Shown: positions 53,454-62,889 of the stretch, one piece after another
How positions within the stretch are numbered: position 1 is the first letter of the stretch
How the letters are laid out: the number at the start of each line of letters is the position of its first letter
Assembly: GCF_000807255.1 (NCBI RefSeq)
Contig: NZ_CP009268.1
Location: 1,580,384 to 1,644,383, forward strand
Length of the DNA: 64,000 nucleotides
Reading direction: 5' to 3'
Source of the DNA: Clostridium pasteurianum DSM 525 = ATCC 6013
GTDB taxonomy: Bacteria > Bacillota > Clostridia > Clostridiales > Clostridiaceae
Made by a program: the position numbers and the translations under genes
The notes under the pieces: model-generated
The model's database searches: none
The model's input: only the letters and a program-made list of their open reading frames with translations
What the model was told of the DNA's origin: nothing

Positions 53454-54710
53454 ATGAAGAAGAAAATTATTACTGGTATTATAATAGTGGCAGTTATTGT
53501 AGGTATTGTGGGACTAAGAGTGTCTGCTAAAAATAAGGGCAGCTTCACAACCGTTAGAACTACTACAGTTACAAAGGGAAACATAAATGCCTATCTTTCT
53601 ACAACCGCCACAATAAAATCTAAAAACACCAAGAGTTATTTTGCACCACAGCAATCCAAAGTTAAAACTGTTAATGTAAAAGTAGGAGATAAAGTAAAAA
53701 AAGGGGATGTATTAGTTACATATGAAGTTCAGGATACTTCTTCAGCAGTAAAGCAGGCTCAGCTAAACTTAGAAAATGCTAGAAGCCAAAAACAAGAACT
53801 TTTAGATACACAGAGCAGTAACAATCAAAAATTGGCTGATACTAACAAAGACATAAAGGACACTGAAAATCAGATAAATGAACTGAAAAATCAACAAAAA
53901 AGTGATCCTAATTTTGATAAAACTGGAGGCTCAACTAAACTTCAGCAATTAAACTCTACATTAACTCAATTAAAAACCACAAAACAATCCATAACAGATC
54001 TTACCGAAAAATTAAAGCAGGCTGATAATCAAATTGCCTTGGCACAATTGAATTTGGATACAGCCAGCAAAAATGCCAATGAAAGTGTAGATAAGAATGT
54101 AGCAGATTTCGATGGAGTAGTTGTGGAGGTTAATGCTACGGAAGGAAGTTCACAGGTTGTGGGAACATCGGCAGCAGGTGGTGTATCCTCAGGAGCAGCG
54201 GTAGTTATTGCAGACCAAAGCAATTTTAAAGCACAGGTGAATTTAGATAAATACAGTGCATCAGAAGTTAAAGCTGGACAAACTGTGGATTTGACTTTTG
54301 CAAATAAAGATTACAAGGGTAAAGTGTCCTTTGTAGCACCAACAGCACAGACAACTACATCTACCACAGGTCAAAATACAACTCTTCCAGCAGATATAGA
54401 CATAGATGCTCCACAGGATGGCCTTGTGGAAGGATTTGATGCAGATGTAAATATATTAACCGGTGAAGTGAATGATGCTATAAGAGTTCCTGCTGAAAGT
54501 ATCAAAACAGATAAGTCAGGAAAGAATTATGTGTTTATTGTTTCAAATGATAAAGCAGTTCAAAAAGAAGTACAACTTGGTTTACAGTCAGATACTCAGG
54601 CACAGATAAATAGCGGAGTTAAAGTTGGTGATAAAGTTATACTTAATCCTAGTGCTTCAATACAAAATGGTACTGCGGTAAAAGATTCAAAGAGTACAGG
54701 GGGTAAGTAA
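53454..54710 (+). CDS. Periplasmic-adaptor/membrane fusion protein (MacA-like)
   Basis: 418 residues from the ATG at 53454, which has the gggggag site; an upstream in-frame start lacks one. An N-terminal membrane anchor (about residues 4-22) is followed by a lipoyl half-motif (VNVKVGDKVKKGDVLVTYE), a long coiled-coil hairpin (about residues 90-215) and a beta-barrel domain with VEGFDADVNI. It links the MacB-like ATPase/permease to the cell exterior. It is the first gene of a three-gene efflux operon. Confidence 0.87.
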   Translation: MKKKIITGIIIVAVIVGIVGLRVSAKNKGSFTTVRTTTVTKGNINAYLSTTATIKSKNTKSYFAPQQSKVKTVNVKVGDKVKKGDVLVTYEVQDTSSAVKQAQLNLENARSQKQELLDTQSSNNQKLADTNKDIKDTENQINELKNQQKSDPNFDKTGGSTKLQQLNSTLTQLKTTKQSITDLTEKLKQADNQIALAQLNLDTASKNANESVDKNVADFDGVVVEVNATEGSSQVVGTSAAGGVSSGAAVVIADQSNFKAQVNLDKYSASEVKAGQTVDLTFANKDYKGKVSFVAPTAQTTTSTTGQNTTLPADIDIDAPQDGLVEGFDADVNILTGEVNDAIRVPAESIKTDKSGKNYVFIVSNDKAVQKEVQLGLQSDTQAQINSGVKVGDKVILNPSASIQNGTAVKDSKSTGGK

Positions 54711-54713
54711 ACT

Positions 54714-55406
54714 ATGATTGAAGTTACAGATATAGTTAAGAAGTATGTAACTGGAGATATAAATTTTACTGCATTAAAGGGTGTCAACTTAAAAATTGAA
54801 AAGGGAGAATTTACTTCAATTATGGGACCTTCTGGATCTGGAAAATCTACTTTTATGAATATATTAGGTTGTCTTGATAAAATGGACAGCGGAGTATATA
54901 CATTAAATGGAAAAGATGTTTCGAATCTAAGTGGAAATGAGCTGGCAGCGGTAAGAAACAAAGAAATAGGGTTTGTATTTCAGGCTTTTAATTTACTTCC
55001 CAGATTGACTATATTGGAGAATGTTGCCCTTCCTATGGTATATGCAGGTGTTCCTGCAAAGGAAAGAAGAGAAAGATCCTTGGAAGCTTTGGAAAAGGTA
55101 GGGCTTGGAGATAGAGTTAAACACAGACCTAATGAAATATCTGGAGGTCAAAAGCAAAGGGTTGCCATTGCAAGAGCTATAGTTAATAGACCCAATGTTA
55201 TTATGGCAGATGAACCCACAGGAAATTTAGATACAAAATCAACTTTTGAAATAATGAAGATATTTCAGGATTTAAACGATGAAGGTTCTACTGTGGTTAT
55301 GGTAACCCATGAACCAGATGTGGCTGTTTATACTAAGAGAATTGTAAGATTTAAGGACGGAGAAATAATTTCTGATGAAGAGGTAAAGGACAGGATAAGG
55401 TTGTAA
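54714..55406 (+). CDS. ABC transporter ATP-binding protein (MacB/LolD type)
   Basis: 230 residues. Walker A GPSGSGKST, signature ISGGQKQR, Walker B VIMADEPTGNLD and VTHEPD are the marks of the MacB/LolD/FtsE group. It starts 3 bp after the adaptor gene. In Gram-positive bacteria such systems export peptides or antibiotics, or form resistance modules; no two-component system is adjacent. Confidence 0.92.
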   Translation: MIEVTDIVKKYVTGDINFTALKGVNLKIEKGEFTSIMGPSGSGKSTFMNILGCLDKMDSGVYTLNGKDVSNLSGNELAAVRNKEIGFVFQAFNLLPRLTILENVALPMVYAGVPAKERRERSLEALEKVGLGDRVKHRPNEISGGQKQRVAIARAIVNRPNVIMADEPTGNLDTKSTFEIMKIFQDLNDEGSTVVMVTHEPDVAVYTKRIVRFKDGEIISDEEVKDRIRL

Positions 55407-55451
55407 TAGTGCTAATACTATTGAGTATTACTGCAAAGGAGGATATAAATT

Positions 55452-56657
55452 ATGAGTTTTTTAGAGAGTTTTAAAATAGCTCTTGAAAGCATTAAGGCAA
55501 ATAAAATGAGATCTTTTCTCACAATGCTGGGAATTATCATAGGAATAGCCTCTGTAATAGCAATTGTATCTCTTGGTCAAGGAGGACAGAGTGCTGTTAC
55601 AGACGAATTCAATAAAATAGGAGCAACTACGGTTACTGTAAGTGTAGATGCCAGCAAAGCTCAGCAGAGTGACTATATTAACTTAAAGGATACAGATCAG
55701 ATAAAAAACAATGTGGATGTTATAAGATATGTAAGCCCTGTATTTCAGGCTGGAGGATTTGCAGTAACTGATACTAAGTCTAAAAATGCAAATATAACTG
55801 GTGCTACTGTAGATTATGCTTATATTCAAAATTATGATATAGTTTATGGCAGATATTATAATGAAATGGAACAAAATGAAGGAAAAGCAGTAGCTGTAAT
55901 TGATGAAAATGCAGCAAAACAGATGTTTGGATATTCGGATGCTGTAGGTAAGACTATGAATATTGGTCCTGGAAATGCAGGTAAAAAGGTTACTATTATA
56001 GGTATAAAGGCATCTTCAGCTATGTTTGGGGGCGGTCCTAATAATATGCCCATTAGTGTGGATGTGCCTATAAGTTTTCTTCAAACTACTTATGCTGATA
56101 ATTTTAAAATAAGCAGTATGGTTTTATCGGCAGATGCTAAAGACAATGCAGAGGCTGCTGGGGATAGTGCAGTAAGTATTCTTGAAAGCAGACATAATAA
56201 TCGTGGAAAGGATGTATATACTGCCACTAATTTATTTCAGCAGCTGGAAGAAATAAACAAGGTATTGGGTATATTCACAAGTTTTATAGGAGCTGTTGCT
56301 GCCATTTCTCTACTAGTTGGAGGTATAGGGGTTATGAATATAATGCTTGTATCTGTAACTGAGAGGACCAGGGAAATTGGTATAAGAAAGGCTATTGGAG
56401 CCACTACTAAGAATATAATGTTACAATTTTTAACGGAATCTGTTATAATTTCTATTATTGGTGGGATAATTGGAATGATAATTGGAATAGGCGGAGCTGA
56501 ACTGGCTGGCATGGCGGTGGATGTTACTCCAGTGGTATCACCTGTTGTAGTAATTCTTGCTATATTATTTTCCTCTGCTGTGGGAATATTCTTTGGAATA
56601 TACCCTGCTAAAAAGGCAGCAGCACTGGATCCTATTGAAGCCTTAAGATACGAGTAA
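55452..56657 (+). CDS. ABC transporter permease (MacB/FtsX type)
   Basis: 401 residues. One N-terminal helix (about residues 20-42), a large extracytoplasmic MacB core domain and three C-terminal helices (about 275-395, with GIGVMNIMLVSVTERTREIGIRKAIGA) give the MacB topology. A gcaaaggagg site precedes the ATG. It completes the efflux operon with the two preceding genes. Confidence 0.92.
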   Translation: MSFLESFKIALESIKANKMRSFLTMLGIIIGIASVIAIVSLGQGGQSAVTDEFNKIGATTVTVSVDASKAQQSDYINLKDTDQIKNNVDVIRYVSPVFQAGGFAVTDTKSKNANITGATVDYAYIQNYDIVYGRYYNEMEQNEGKAVAVIDENAAKQMFGYSDAVGKTMNIGPGNAGKKVTIIGIKASSAMFGGGPNNMPISVDVPISFLQTTYADNFKISSMVLSADAKDNAEAAGDSAVSILESRHNNRGKDVYTATNLFQQLEEINKVLGIFTSFIGAVAAISLLVGGIGVMNIMLVSVTERTREIGIRKAIGATTKNIMLQFLTESVIISIIGGIIGMIIGIGGAELAGMAVDVTPVVSPVVVILAILFSSAVGIFFGIYPAKKAAALDPIEALRYE

Positions 56658-56719
56658 ATAAATTTAATTAAAAAAATAAACAATTTATCAGATATAAATC
56701 ATTTATATAATATTTAACT

Positions 56720-56866
56720 AATAAAAAAGCGGCCACAGCCGCGTTATTTCGCTTCGCTCAACTTCTTTTGGGCGAAGCCCTTTAATTAGACCCATTTCTT
56801 AGCATATCTATTTCATAATATTTTTATAAAGCTAAAACCTTTGCGAAGCATATTGATGCTCCGCAT
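56720..56866. repeat. GC-rich hairpin cluster at the 3' side of the IS91-family element
   Basis: Three hairpins lie in 147 bp: gcggc/gccgc (56729-56742), gcttcgc/gcgaagc (56751-56778) and gcg-agcat/atgct-cgc (56843-56864). They sit downstream of the minus-strand transposase unit, where IS91 elements carry their replication origin end. Assignment as oriIS is an inference from position and structure. Confidence 0.45.
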
Positions 56867-56867
56867 T

Positions 56868-57137
56868 TTAATACTCATAAGTTATACCATGAACTCCGTC
56901 ATATTTTCTTGGTTTCATTATAGCTCCGCATTTCTCGCAACTAAATGTAGGAGGTTCAATTACATTTTCATCATCTATTTCATCAAACATCTCAACTACA
57001 TCCCTTGGTATATATTCTTCCACTCCACATTCTGTACATATATATAAGACTCCGTCTTCTTCAATTAAATTTTCTTTCAATTTAGCTTTATATTTTGCCC
57101 TTTGTTTATCTTTTATTTTTTTATTCTTTTTAGCCAT
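56868..57137 (-). CDS. Zinc-ribbon companion protein of the IS91-family transposase
   Basis: 89 residues with a basic N terminus (MAKKNKKIKDKQRAKYKAK) and two CxxC pairs (CTEC and CEKC) about 35 residues apart that would bind zinc. It lies 15 bp downstream of the transposase gene in the same direction, with a gaaggtag site, and seems to travel with it. I do not know a function. It could be an accessory DNA-binding factor of the element. Confidence 0.65.
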   Translation of the reverse strand: MAKKNKKIKDKQRAKYKAKLKENLIEEDGVLYICTECGVEEYIPRDVVEMFDEIDDENVIEPPTFSCEKCGAIMKPRKYDGVHGITYEY

Positions 57138-57152
57138 AATAACTACCTTCCT

Positions 57153-58379
57153 TTATACATATAATGGCTCTATTTTATCACGAATTATTCCCTTAATCAC
57201 ACCATAATTGTACATTATCTCTTCAATTTTTATTTTGTTTTCACCTATTATTTTCTCTTTAAATTTTTCTCTTACACTTACATTTTTATAGTATATATCA
57301 TGAAATTTCATCTGTGTTCCACACTTTTCACATTTTAATGGATTCACTCCAAATGTAAGAAGTATTCTTGTTTGCCAATTATTAATTTTTCTTTTGAACT
57401 CAGCAACTTTTTCATTTACCAACTTAAAAAATTTATTTTTATGTCTTGTGTTTTTAGCATATATTCCATAATATCTTATCATCTTAAAATTCTTTTCTGG
57501 TATGTGTCTTATTACTCTACCTATAAAATCAATAACATCTATTTCCTCTACAACTTCTTCACCATCTTCATGTCTTTCATAACGAAAAGTTACTTTTTTA
57601 CCATCATACTTTATTATTCTTGATTCAGCGATAGCTGGTCTTGCTGTATATCTTCCAACATACTTTCCTGCTTGCTTTGCTGTTTTTATTTCACCTTTTC
57701 CATATACATAAAATCCATTCTCTAACCTTTTATATAGCTTATTTTTTAATTTTTTAAATTCTTTTTTTCCACTTTTAAGATTAATTCCTATTTCGTCTAA
57801 CAATATTTTTTGCCATCTTTTCCTTAGTGCTGTATAATTTATATGTTTTGTATTCCTCCAAATTGTAATTTCTCCAGCACCACCTTCGGTGACAATTAAG
57901 TGAACATGTGGATTCCATTTTAAGTCTCTTCCAAAAGTATGAATTACTGAGATTATTCCTGGTGTAAAACATTCTTTTTTATTTAAATCTCTAAACCAGC
58001 TCATAATTGCTTTTGCTGAACATTTAGGTAATAATGATAATAGTTTTCTATCCCTAGCAAAATATATTCTAAGTTCCTGTGGAATTGTAAATACCATATG
58101 TCTATGCTTTGAGTTAATAAGTCTTGCCACCATTTCATCAGACCATTCTTCAGATTTTTTCTTACCACATGAGGTACAAAATCTACTTTTACAGCTAAAT
58201 CCAACTCTTTTTATATGACCACAATTTTCACACTTAAACTCAATAAATCCATTATCTAAGGATTTACAATTAATCATCTTATCAACTTCTCTACTTATGT
58301 TAGCTCTAATTTTCCCTTTATATATCTCACTGAATTTTTCCCAATTATCCACAAATATTTGTTTTATAACACCTTGCAT
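57153..58379 (-). CDS. IS91-family (Y2 HUH) transposase
   Basis: About 408 residues; the ATG at 58379 follows ggtgat, with TTG/GTG alternatives a few codons upstream. The N-terminal zinc-binding module (CENCGH, CKSRFCTSCGKKK) precedes the HUH motif WNPHVHLIV and the double-Tyr motif YVGRY, as in IS91/IS801 rolling-circle transposases. A second CEKCG pair lies near the C terminus. All motifs are intact, so it may be active. It is inserted between the efflux operon and the pncB operon. Confidence 0.9.
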   Translation of the reverse strand: MQGVIKQIFVDNWEKFSEIYKGKIRANISREVDKMINCKSLDNGFIEFKCENCGHIKRVGFSCKSRFCTSCGKKKSEEWSDEMVARLINSKHRHMVFTIPQELRIYFARDRKLLSLLPKCSAKAIMSWFRDLNKKECFTPGIISVIHTFGRDLKWNPHVHLIVTEGGAGEITIWRNTKHINYTALRKRWQKILLDEIGINLKSGKKEFKKLKNKLYKRLENGFYVYGKGEIKTAKQAGKYVGRYTARPAIAESRIIKYDGKKVTFRYERHEDGEEVVEEIDVIDFIGRVIRHIPEKNFKMIRYYGIYAKNTRHKNKFFKLVNEKVAEFKRKINNWQTRILLTFGVNPLKCEKCGTQMKFHDIYYKNVSVREKFKEKIIGENKIKIEEIMYNYGVIKGIIRDKIEPLYV

Positions 58380-58482
58380 AATCATCACCAATCACTAAAT
58401 TTGCTAATAATTATATCAAAAATCCTATTCCAAAATATTACTTGTAATATTTTCCTCAAACTTCTAACATTAGATTTTTCAA

Positions 58483-58494
58483 GCCCTGCCGGGC
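58483..58494. repeat. Short GC hairpin upstream of the transposase
   Basis: gccc-tgcc-gggc forms a 4-bp stem in otherwise AT-rich DNA about 100 bp before the transposase start. It is the only GC block there and may mark the other end (terIS) of the element. Confidence 0.35.
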
Positions 58495-58633
58495 AATATT
58501 TTTATACAAAAAATTTTTAAATTCCTAATATATTAAAAAGGAGCCCTCTTACAATGGGTATGTACCCATTGTAAGAGGGCTCCTTAGCTATTTTACTAAA
58601 ATATTAAGAATCTAATCTTGGTAAATATTGCCC
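58491..58633. repeat. 143-nt imperfect palindrome with a 23-bp perfect core
   Basis: The outer arms gggcaatatt (58491-58500) and aatattgccc (58624-58633) are perfectly complementary. Inner parts pair imperfectly (attcctaatat / atattaagaat), and the core is the long terminator hairpin. The whole resembles a palindromic miniature element into or around which a terminator fits. Confidence 0.45.
58538..58585 (-). terminator. Terminator of the pncB-hesB operon
   Basis: A 23-bp perfect stem with a 2-nt centre (tg) lies about 100 bp past the HesB-like gene. On the minus strand it is followed by ttttt, so it terminates that operon. On the plus strand the T run is poor. Confidence 0.8.
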
Positions 58634-58685
58634 CATTATCTAGTTTAATGAATATTTACTGCTTTTGATATAAACACTTTTTGTA

Positions 58686-59042
58686 TTATTGGCTGCATCC
58701 CTTAGAACAACCAGAACAGCCGCTGCACCCATTTTTAGAGCAGGAAGATAAGCTTTTATCAAAAGGTTCACATTTTAACATAAAGGTGAAATTTTCATAT
58801 TTTAAATGTATGTTTTTGATTTTATCCTTTATCTCCTGTGAATATACAATAGAAATATCATTATATTTTTTTATGAAATCTTCTTTTGAAATTTCATCTA
58901 AAATTATGTCAATTTTAGCATTTTTACAGCAGGAACTAACATAGGAAAATTTTACACAATTATATTCTCTGTGCTGAGATAAAAGCATAAGCAGATTTGT
59001 ATAAGCTTCCTCTGATATTTCAATTTTAGGGGTACCATTCAT
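58686..59042 (-). CDS. HesB/IscA-like protein with Cys-rich tail
   Basis: 118 residues from the ATG at 59042, chosen because it has the aaggag site; an upstream ATG at 59063 would overlap pncB without one. KIEISEEAYTNLLMLL and FSYVSSCCKNAKIDIILDE follow the HesB-like fold. The C terminus has six Cys in 16 residues (CSKNGCSGCSGCSKGCSQ), a metal or Fe-S-like tail not found in IscA. It starts 1 bp after the pncB stop. A role in metal or Fe-S handling is plausible, not shown. Confidence 0.65.
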   Translation of the reverse strand: MNGTPKIEISEEAYTNLLMLLSQHREYNCVKFSYVSSCCKNAKIDIILDEISKEDFIKKYNDISIVYSQEIKDKIKNIHLKYENFTFMLKCEPFDKSLSSCSKNGCSGCSGCSKGCSQ

Positions 59043-59043
59043 G

Positions 59044-60531
59044 TTATTCTCCTTGTTCTTCATATATTTCTGAATAAGAATGAAGTAAACTTTGTTTTAA
59101 ATCCCATAACTTCTTTGAAAGATCTACATAATAGGTATGAGGATTTTCCAATCTTAAAACCTCCGGCCAAAGTTTATCAGTTTCAGTTTTAGCAAATTCC
59201 TTTATTTCACTTACACTAGGGCTCTCATAAATAGCTTTCCCATTTTTAAAGATTTGAACCATTAAATCTTTAACATAATAATTCTTTAATTTTTTCTTTT
59301 TCCAGGTGTAAGTTGGATCAAATATTTCAAGGGTAAGATTTTCATCAATTACTTCCTCATTAAGAGTAATTAAGTCAGCTATAGCCTTATCTGTAGTTTT
59401 ATCAAATATTCTATATATTTTCTTAAAACCAGGGTTTGTGATCTTCTCTTCATTTTCACTTATTTTTATTTTGGGTTTAATGATATTGTTTTCTTCAATG
59501 GCTGATAATTTATATACTCCACCGAAGACAGGTTCTGATTTTGCCGTTATTAATCTTTCTCCTACGCCAAAACTATCTATGCAGGCACCCTGAACCAGTA
59601 CATCTGTTATTATGTGTTCATCCAGAGAATTTGAAATAGTTATTTTAGCATCTTCATAGCCCGCAGCATCTAATATTTCTCTGCACTTTTTAGAGAGATA
59701 GGTTATGTCACCGCTGTCTATTCTTATTCCAATGGGTCTTATACCTTGAGGTTTTAAAAATTCGTTAAAAACTCTTATGGCATTTGGAAGTCCTGATTTT
59801 AATACATTATAAGTGTCTACTAATAGAAGACAGTCTTCTGGATAGGCAGTGGCCCAAGCTTTAAAGGCCTCATATTCACTATCAAAAAGTTGAACCCAGG
59901 AATGAGCCATAGTTCCTACAGCCGGGATTCCAAACATTTCTTCAGATATGGTACAGGCAGTAGCGCTGCAGCCGCCAATTACAGCAGCACGAGAACCATA
60001 TATAGCACCGTCATAACCTTGAGCACGTCTTGAACCAAATTCCATTACAGGTCTTCCAGCAGCAGCTCTGCATATTCTATTGGATTTTGTAGCTATAAGT
60101 GTCTGATGATTAATAGTTAAAAGTATCATGGTTTCTACAAATTGAGCCTGTATTGCAGGTCCCCTTACGGTAACTAATGGTTCATTTGGGAAAACTGGAT
60201 TACCTTCCGGTATAGCCCAAACATCACAACTAAATTTAAAGTTTCTCAAATAGTCTAAAAATTCATCAGAAAAACTCTTTTTAGATTTTAAGTATTCTAT
60301 ATCATTATCAGTAAATTTAAGACTGGATAGGTATTCAATAAGCTGCATAACCCCAGCCATAATACAATATCCGCCTTCATCTGGTATTCTTCTAAAAAAC
60401 ATATCAAAATATGCAATTTTATCCCCTACACCATTTTTAAGATATCCATTACCCATGGTAAGTTCGTAAAAATCTACAAGCATAGTAAGATTTCTCTCAT
60501 TACGCACATCAAAATTTTTAGTAAGCTCCAT
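59044..60531 (-). CDS. pncB: Nicotinate phosphoribosyltransferase
   Basis: 495 residues. DFYELTMGNGYLKNG, FGSRRAQGYDGAIYGSRAAVIGG, GTMAHSWVQLF (with the autophosphorylated His) and RIDSGDITYLSKKCREIL are the conserved PncB motifs. It makes nicotinate mononucleotide from nicotinate, PRPP and ATP in NAD salvage. An aggagtag site precedes the ATG. First gene of a two-gene operon. Confidence 0.95.
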   Translation of the reverse strand: MELTKNFDVRNERNLTMLVDFYELTMGNGYLKNGVGDKIAYFDMFFRRIPDEGGYCIMAGVMQLIEYLSSLKFTDNDIEYLKSKKSFSDEFLDYLRNFKFSCDVWAIPEGNPVFPNEPLVTVRGPAIQAQFVETMILLTINHQTLIATKSNRICRAAAGRPVMEFGSRRAQGYDGAIYGSRAAVIGGCSATACTISEEMFGIPAVGTMAHSWVQLFDSEYEAFKAWATAYPEDCLLLVDTYNVLKSGLPNAIRVFNEFLKPQGIRPIGIRIDSGDITYLSKKCREILDAAGYEDAKITISNSLDEHIITDVLVQGACIDSFGVGERLITAKSEPVFGGVYKLSAIEENNIIKPKIKISENEEKITNPGFKKIYRIFDKTTDKAIADLITLNEEVIDENLTLEIFDPTYTWKKKKLKNYYVKDLMVQIFKNGKAIYESPSVSEIKEFAKTETDKLWPEVLRLENPHTYYVDLSKKLWDLKQSLLHSYSEIYEEQGE

Positions 60532-60787
60532 AAAAAACTACTCCTATCTTTTTAAATAAATGTAAAAATGTATATAATGTATAATAAATGTAATTATACT
60601 TATTGTAATACCTAATGATTTTTTATACAATACTTTACCTTTTTATTTAAGGAATTAGTAATGGACAGCATTATCTTTTATAATTTAAAATGAATAAAAG
60701 CCTGTACATTGGAAATTCACATGAAAATCTTGCAGAATGAAGTACAGTATTATGATGATATAGCATTAGTTTGGGGGAATATTTTAA

Positions 60788-62794
60788 ATGAATTATTCTT
60801 TAGATAAAAATCAGACAGAAGCAGTAAATACCAAAGATAGAAATGTATTGATTGTAGCTGCGCCGGGTTCTGGGAAAACTACAGTTATAATAAATAGAAC
60901 AGCACATTTAATAAGAAAAAAATCGGTTAAGCCTGAAAATATTATAATTATAACTTTTACAAAGGCAGCAGCATTAAATATGAAGGAAAGATATAAAAGA
61001 CTCTTTAATAATATTCAGGAACCTTTCTTTGGTACTTTTCATGGGCTTTTTTATAAAATTTTGAAGAGACACTATAGTTCAATAAATATTATACAAGCCT
61101 ATGAAAGTTACAGAGTAGTAAAAAAAGTACTTGAACAATATATAGATGAAGTAAGCGAGGATAAGCTTAGAGAAATAATAAATGATATATCTAGATATAA
61201 AAACTCTATGTATTCCATTGAAGAATTTATACCATCTATTGAAAAATCCATTTTTAAAGAATGTTATGATGCCTATGAAATCTATAAGTTTGAAAAAAAT
61301 GTTATGGATTTTGATGATTTACAGCTTAAGTGTCTTCAGTTATTCAAGGATAATTCAAGAATTTTAGAGGGTTATAGAAGTTTGTTTAAATATATGCTGG
61401 TGGATGAATTTCAAGATTGCGATTCTCTTCAGATTGAAATGCTGAAACTTTTAAATAAAGGTAATAATTTATACGCAGTAGGGGATGAGGATCAATGTAT
61501 ATATGGGTTTAGAGGTTCAAGACCTGACTGTATGGTGAATTTTCACAAAATTTTTAGTGATGGAAAAAAGATATATTTGAATATAAATTATAGAAGTGTG
61601 TGTAATATAGTGGATATATCCAAAAATCTTATAAAAAACAATAGGTTGCGAAATGAAAAAAATATACAATCCCATAAAAGCGAAAAGGGAAATATAAATA
61701 TATTAAACAATATGAATGAAAGTTATCAGGCAGAAGAAATATCTGATATTATTTTAAAGATGAAAAATATAAATGAATTGGAGTTTAAGGAGTTTGCCGT
61801 CTTATACAGAACCAATGTGGAAAGCAGGAGTTTAATAGATAGTTTTATAAGAAAGAGTATACCTTTCAGGCTTTTAGATAGAGAATATAATTTTTTTCAA
61901 CACTTTATATGTAAAGATATATTATCCTATTTAAAATTAAGTATTGATAAAACTGACAAAGAGGCTTTTTTGAGAATTATAAATAAACCCTTTAGATACA
62001 TAGGAAAGTCAAATTTGGAAATAGTCAGAAAACATAAATATAGAGAAGATTCCTTTGAATTGCTTAAATCCATAGAAGATATACCTATTTATCAGATGAA
62101 AACTATAGATAAATTAAAGAGAGACATACAAAAGCTCAATAAGATGTCTCTGGCAGGAGCTATACAATGCATAGTAAATGAAATTGGCTATAGAGACTAT
62201 ATTGTAGAATACGCTAAAAAATACAAGCTTGGTATTCAGGACATGGAAGAGATAATAGAAGAATTTAAAAAGGCAGCAGAGGAGTATAATGCTATAATTA
62301 GATTCTTAGCTCATGTAGATGAAGTATCTGAGGAGTTAAAGAAAAATAAAAAAGATATTTCAAAGGATGCTGTTATACTTAGCACTATCCACGGTGTAAA
62401 GGGAATGGAATTTAAAAATGTATTTGTCATAAACTGTTGTGAGGAAAATATACCTCATAAAAATAGTCTGCCAGATAATATAGAGGAAGAGAGAAGACTT
62501 TTCTATGTAGGGATAACCAGGGCCATTGATAATCTCTGGATAGGGTTTACAAAAGATATAAGAGGGAAAGCTAAAAAGCCTTCCAGGTTTATAGAAGAGT
62601 GTAAGCTAAATATTAATGGAGATTGCAGAGGGGCATATAAAGTTGGAGATACTGTAAAGCATATGTCCTTTGGAGTAGGCAAAATTGTAGCTTTAGACAG
62701 TGAAATTATAGAAATTGAATTTTCTAAAGGCATTAAGAGAAAATTTGATGCTGTAATAATTGGAAATAATAGGCTTATAAGTAGGATTAAATAA
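60788..62794 (+). CDS. UvrD/PcrA-type superfamily 1A DNA helicase
   Basis: 668 residues. Motif I APGSGKTT, motif II LVDEFQDC, motif III GDEDQCIYGFRGS, motif V STIHGVKGMEFKNVFV and motif VI RRLFYVGITRA are all present. The C-terminal KVGDTVKHMSFGVGKIVALDSE segment is the tail domain seen in PcrA relatives. It is shorter than PcrA (about 730), so it is probably a paralogue of PcrA rather than the main housekeeping enzyme. Site tttgggggaa. Confidence 0.9.
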   Translation: MNYSLDKNQTEAVNTKDRNVLIVAAPGSGKTTVIINRTAHLIRKKSVKPENIIIITFTKAAALNMKERYKRLFNNIQEPFFGTFHGLFYKILKRHYSSINIIQAYESYRVVKKVLEQYIDEVSEDKLREIINDISRYKNSMYSIEEFIPSIEKSIFKECYDAYEIYKFEKNVMDFDDLQLKCLQLFKDNSRILEGYRSLFKYMLVDEFQDCDSLQIEMLKLLNKGNNLYAVGDEDQCIYGFRGSRPDCMVNFHKIFSDGKKIYLNINYRSVCNIVDISKNLIKNNRLRNEKNIQSHKSEKGNINILNNMNESYQAEEISDIILKMKNINELEFKEFAVLYRTNVESRSLIDSFIRKSIPFRLLDREYNFFQHFICKDILSYLKLSIDKTDKEAFLRIINKPFRYIGKSNLEIVRKHKYREDSFELLKSIEDIPIYQMKTIDKLKRDIQKLNKMSLAGAIQCIVNEIGYRDYIVEYAKKYKLGIQDMEEIIEEFKKAAEEYNAIIRFLAHVDEVSEELKKNKKDISKDAVILSTIHGVKGMEFKNVFVINCCEENIPHKNSLPDNIEEERRLFYVGITRAIDNLWIGFTKDIRGKAKKPSRFIEECKLNINGDCRGAYKVGDTVKHMSFGVGKIVALDSEIIEIEFSKGIKRKFDAVIIGNNRLISRIK

Positions 62795-62889
62795 TAAAAA
62801 ATTATCATAAAAAGCTTACTAATTTTAATAAAATGTGATATAATCCTCTTTAATTTAACAATTTAATAAAAAATAGAGGAGATGATATT

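Noticed and set aside
58686-58944. Plus-strand open frame opposite the Cys-rich HesB-like gene
   Set aside because: It is the antisense of a gene with a proper ribosome binding site and recognisable protein motifs; it has no start signal of its own.
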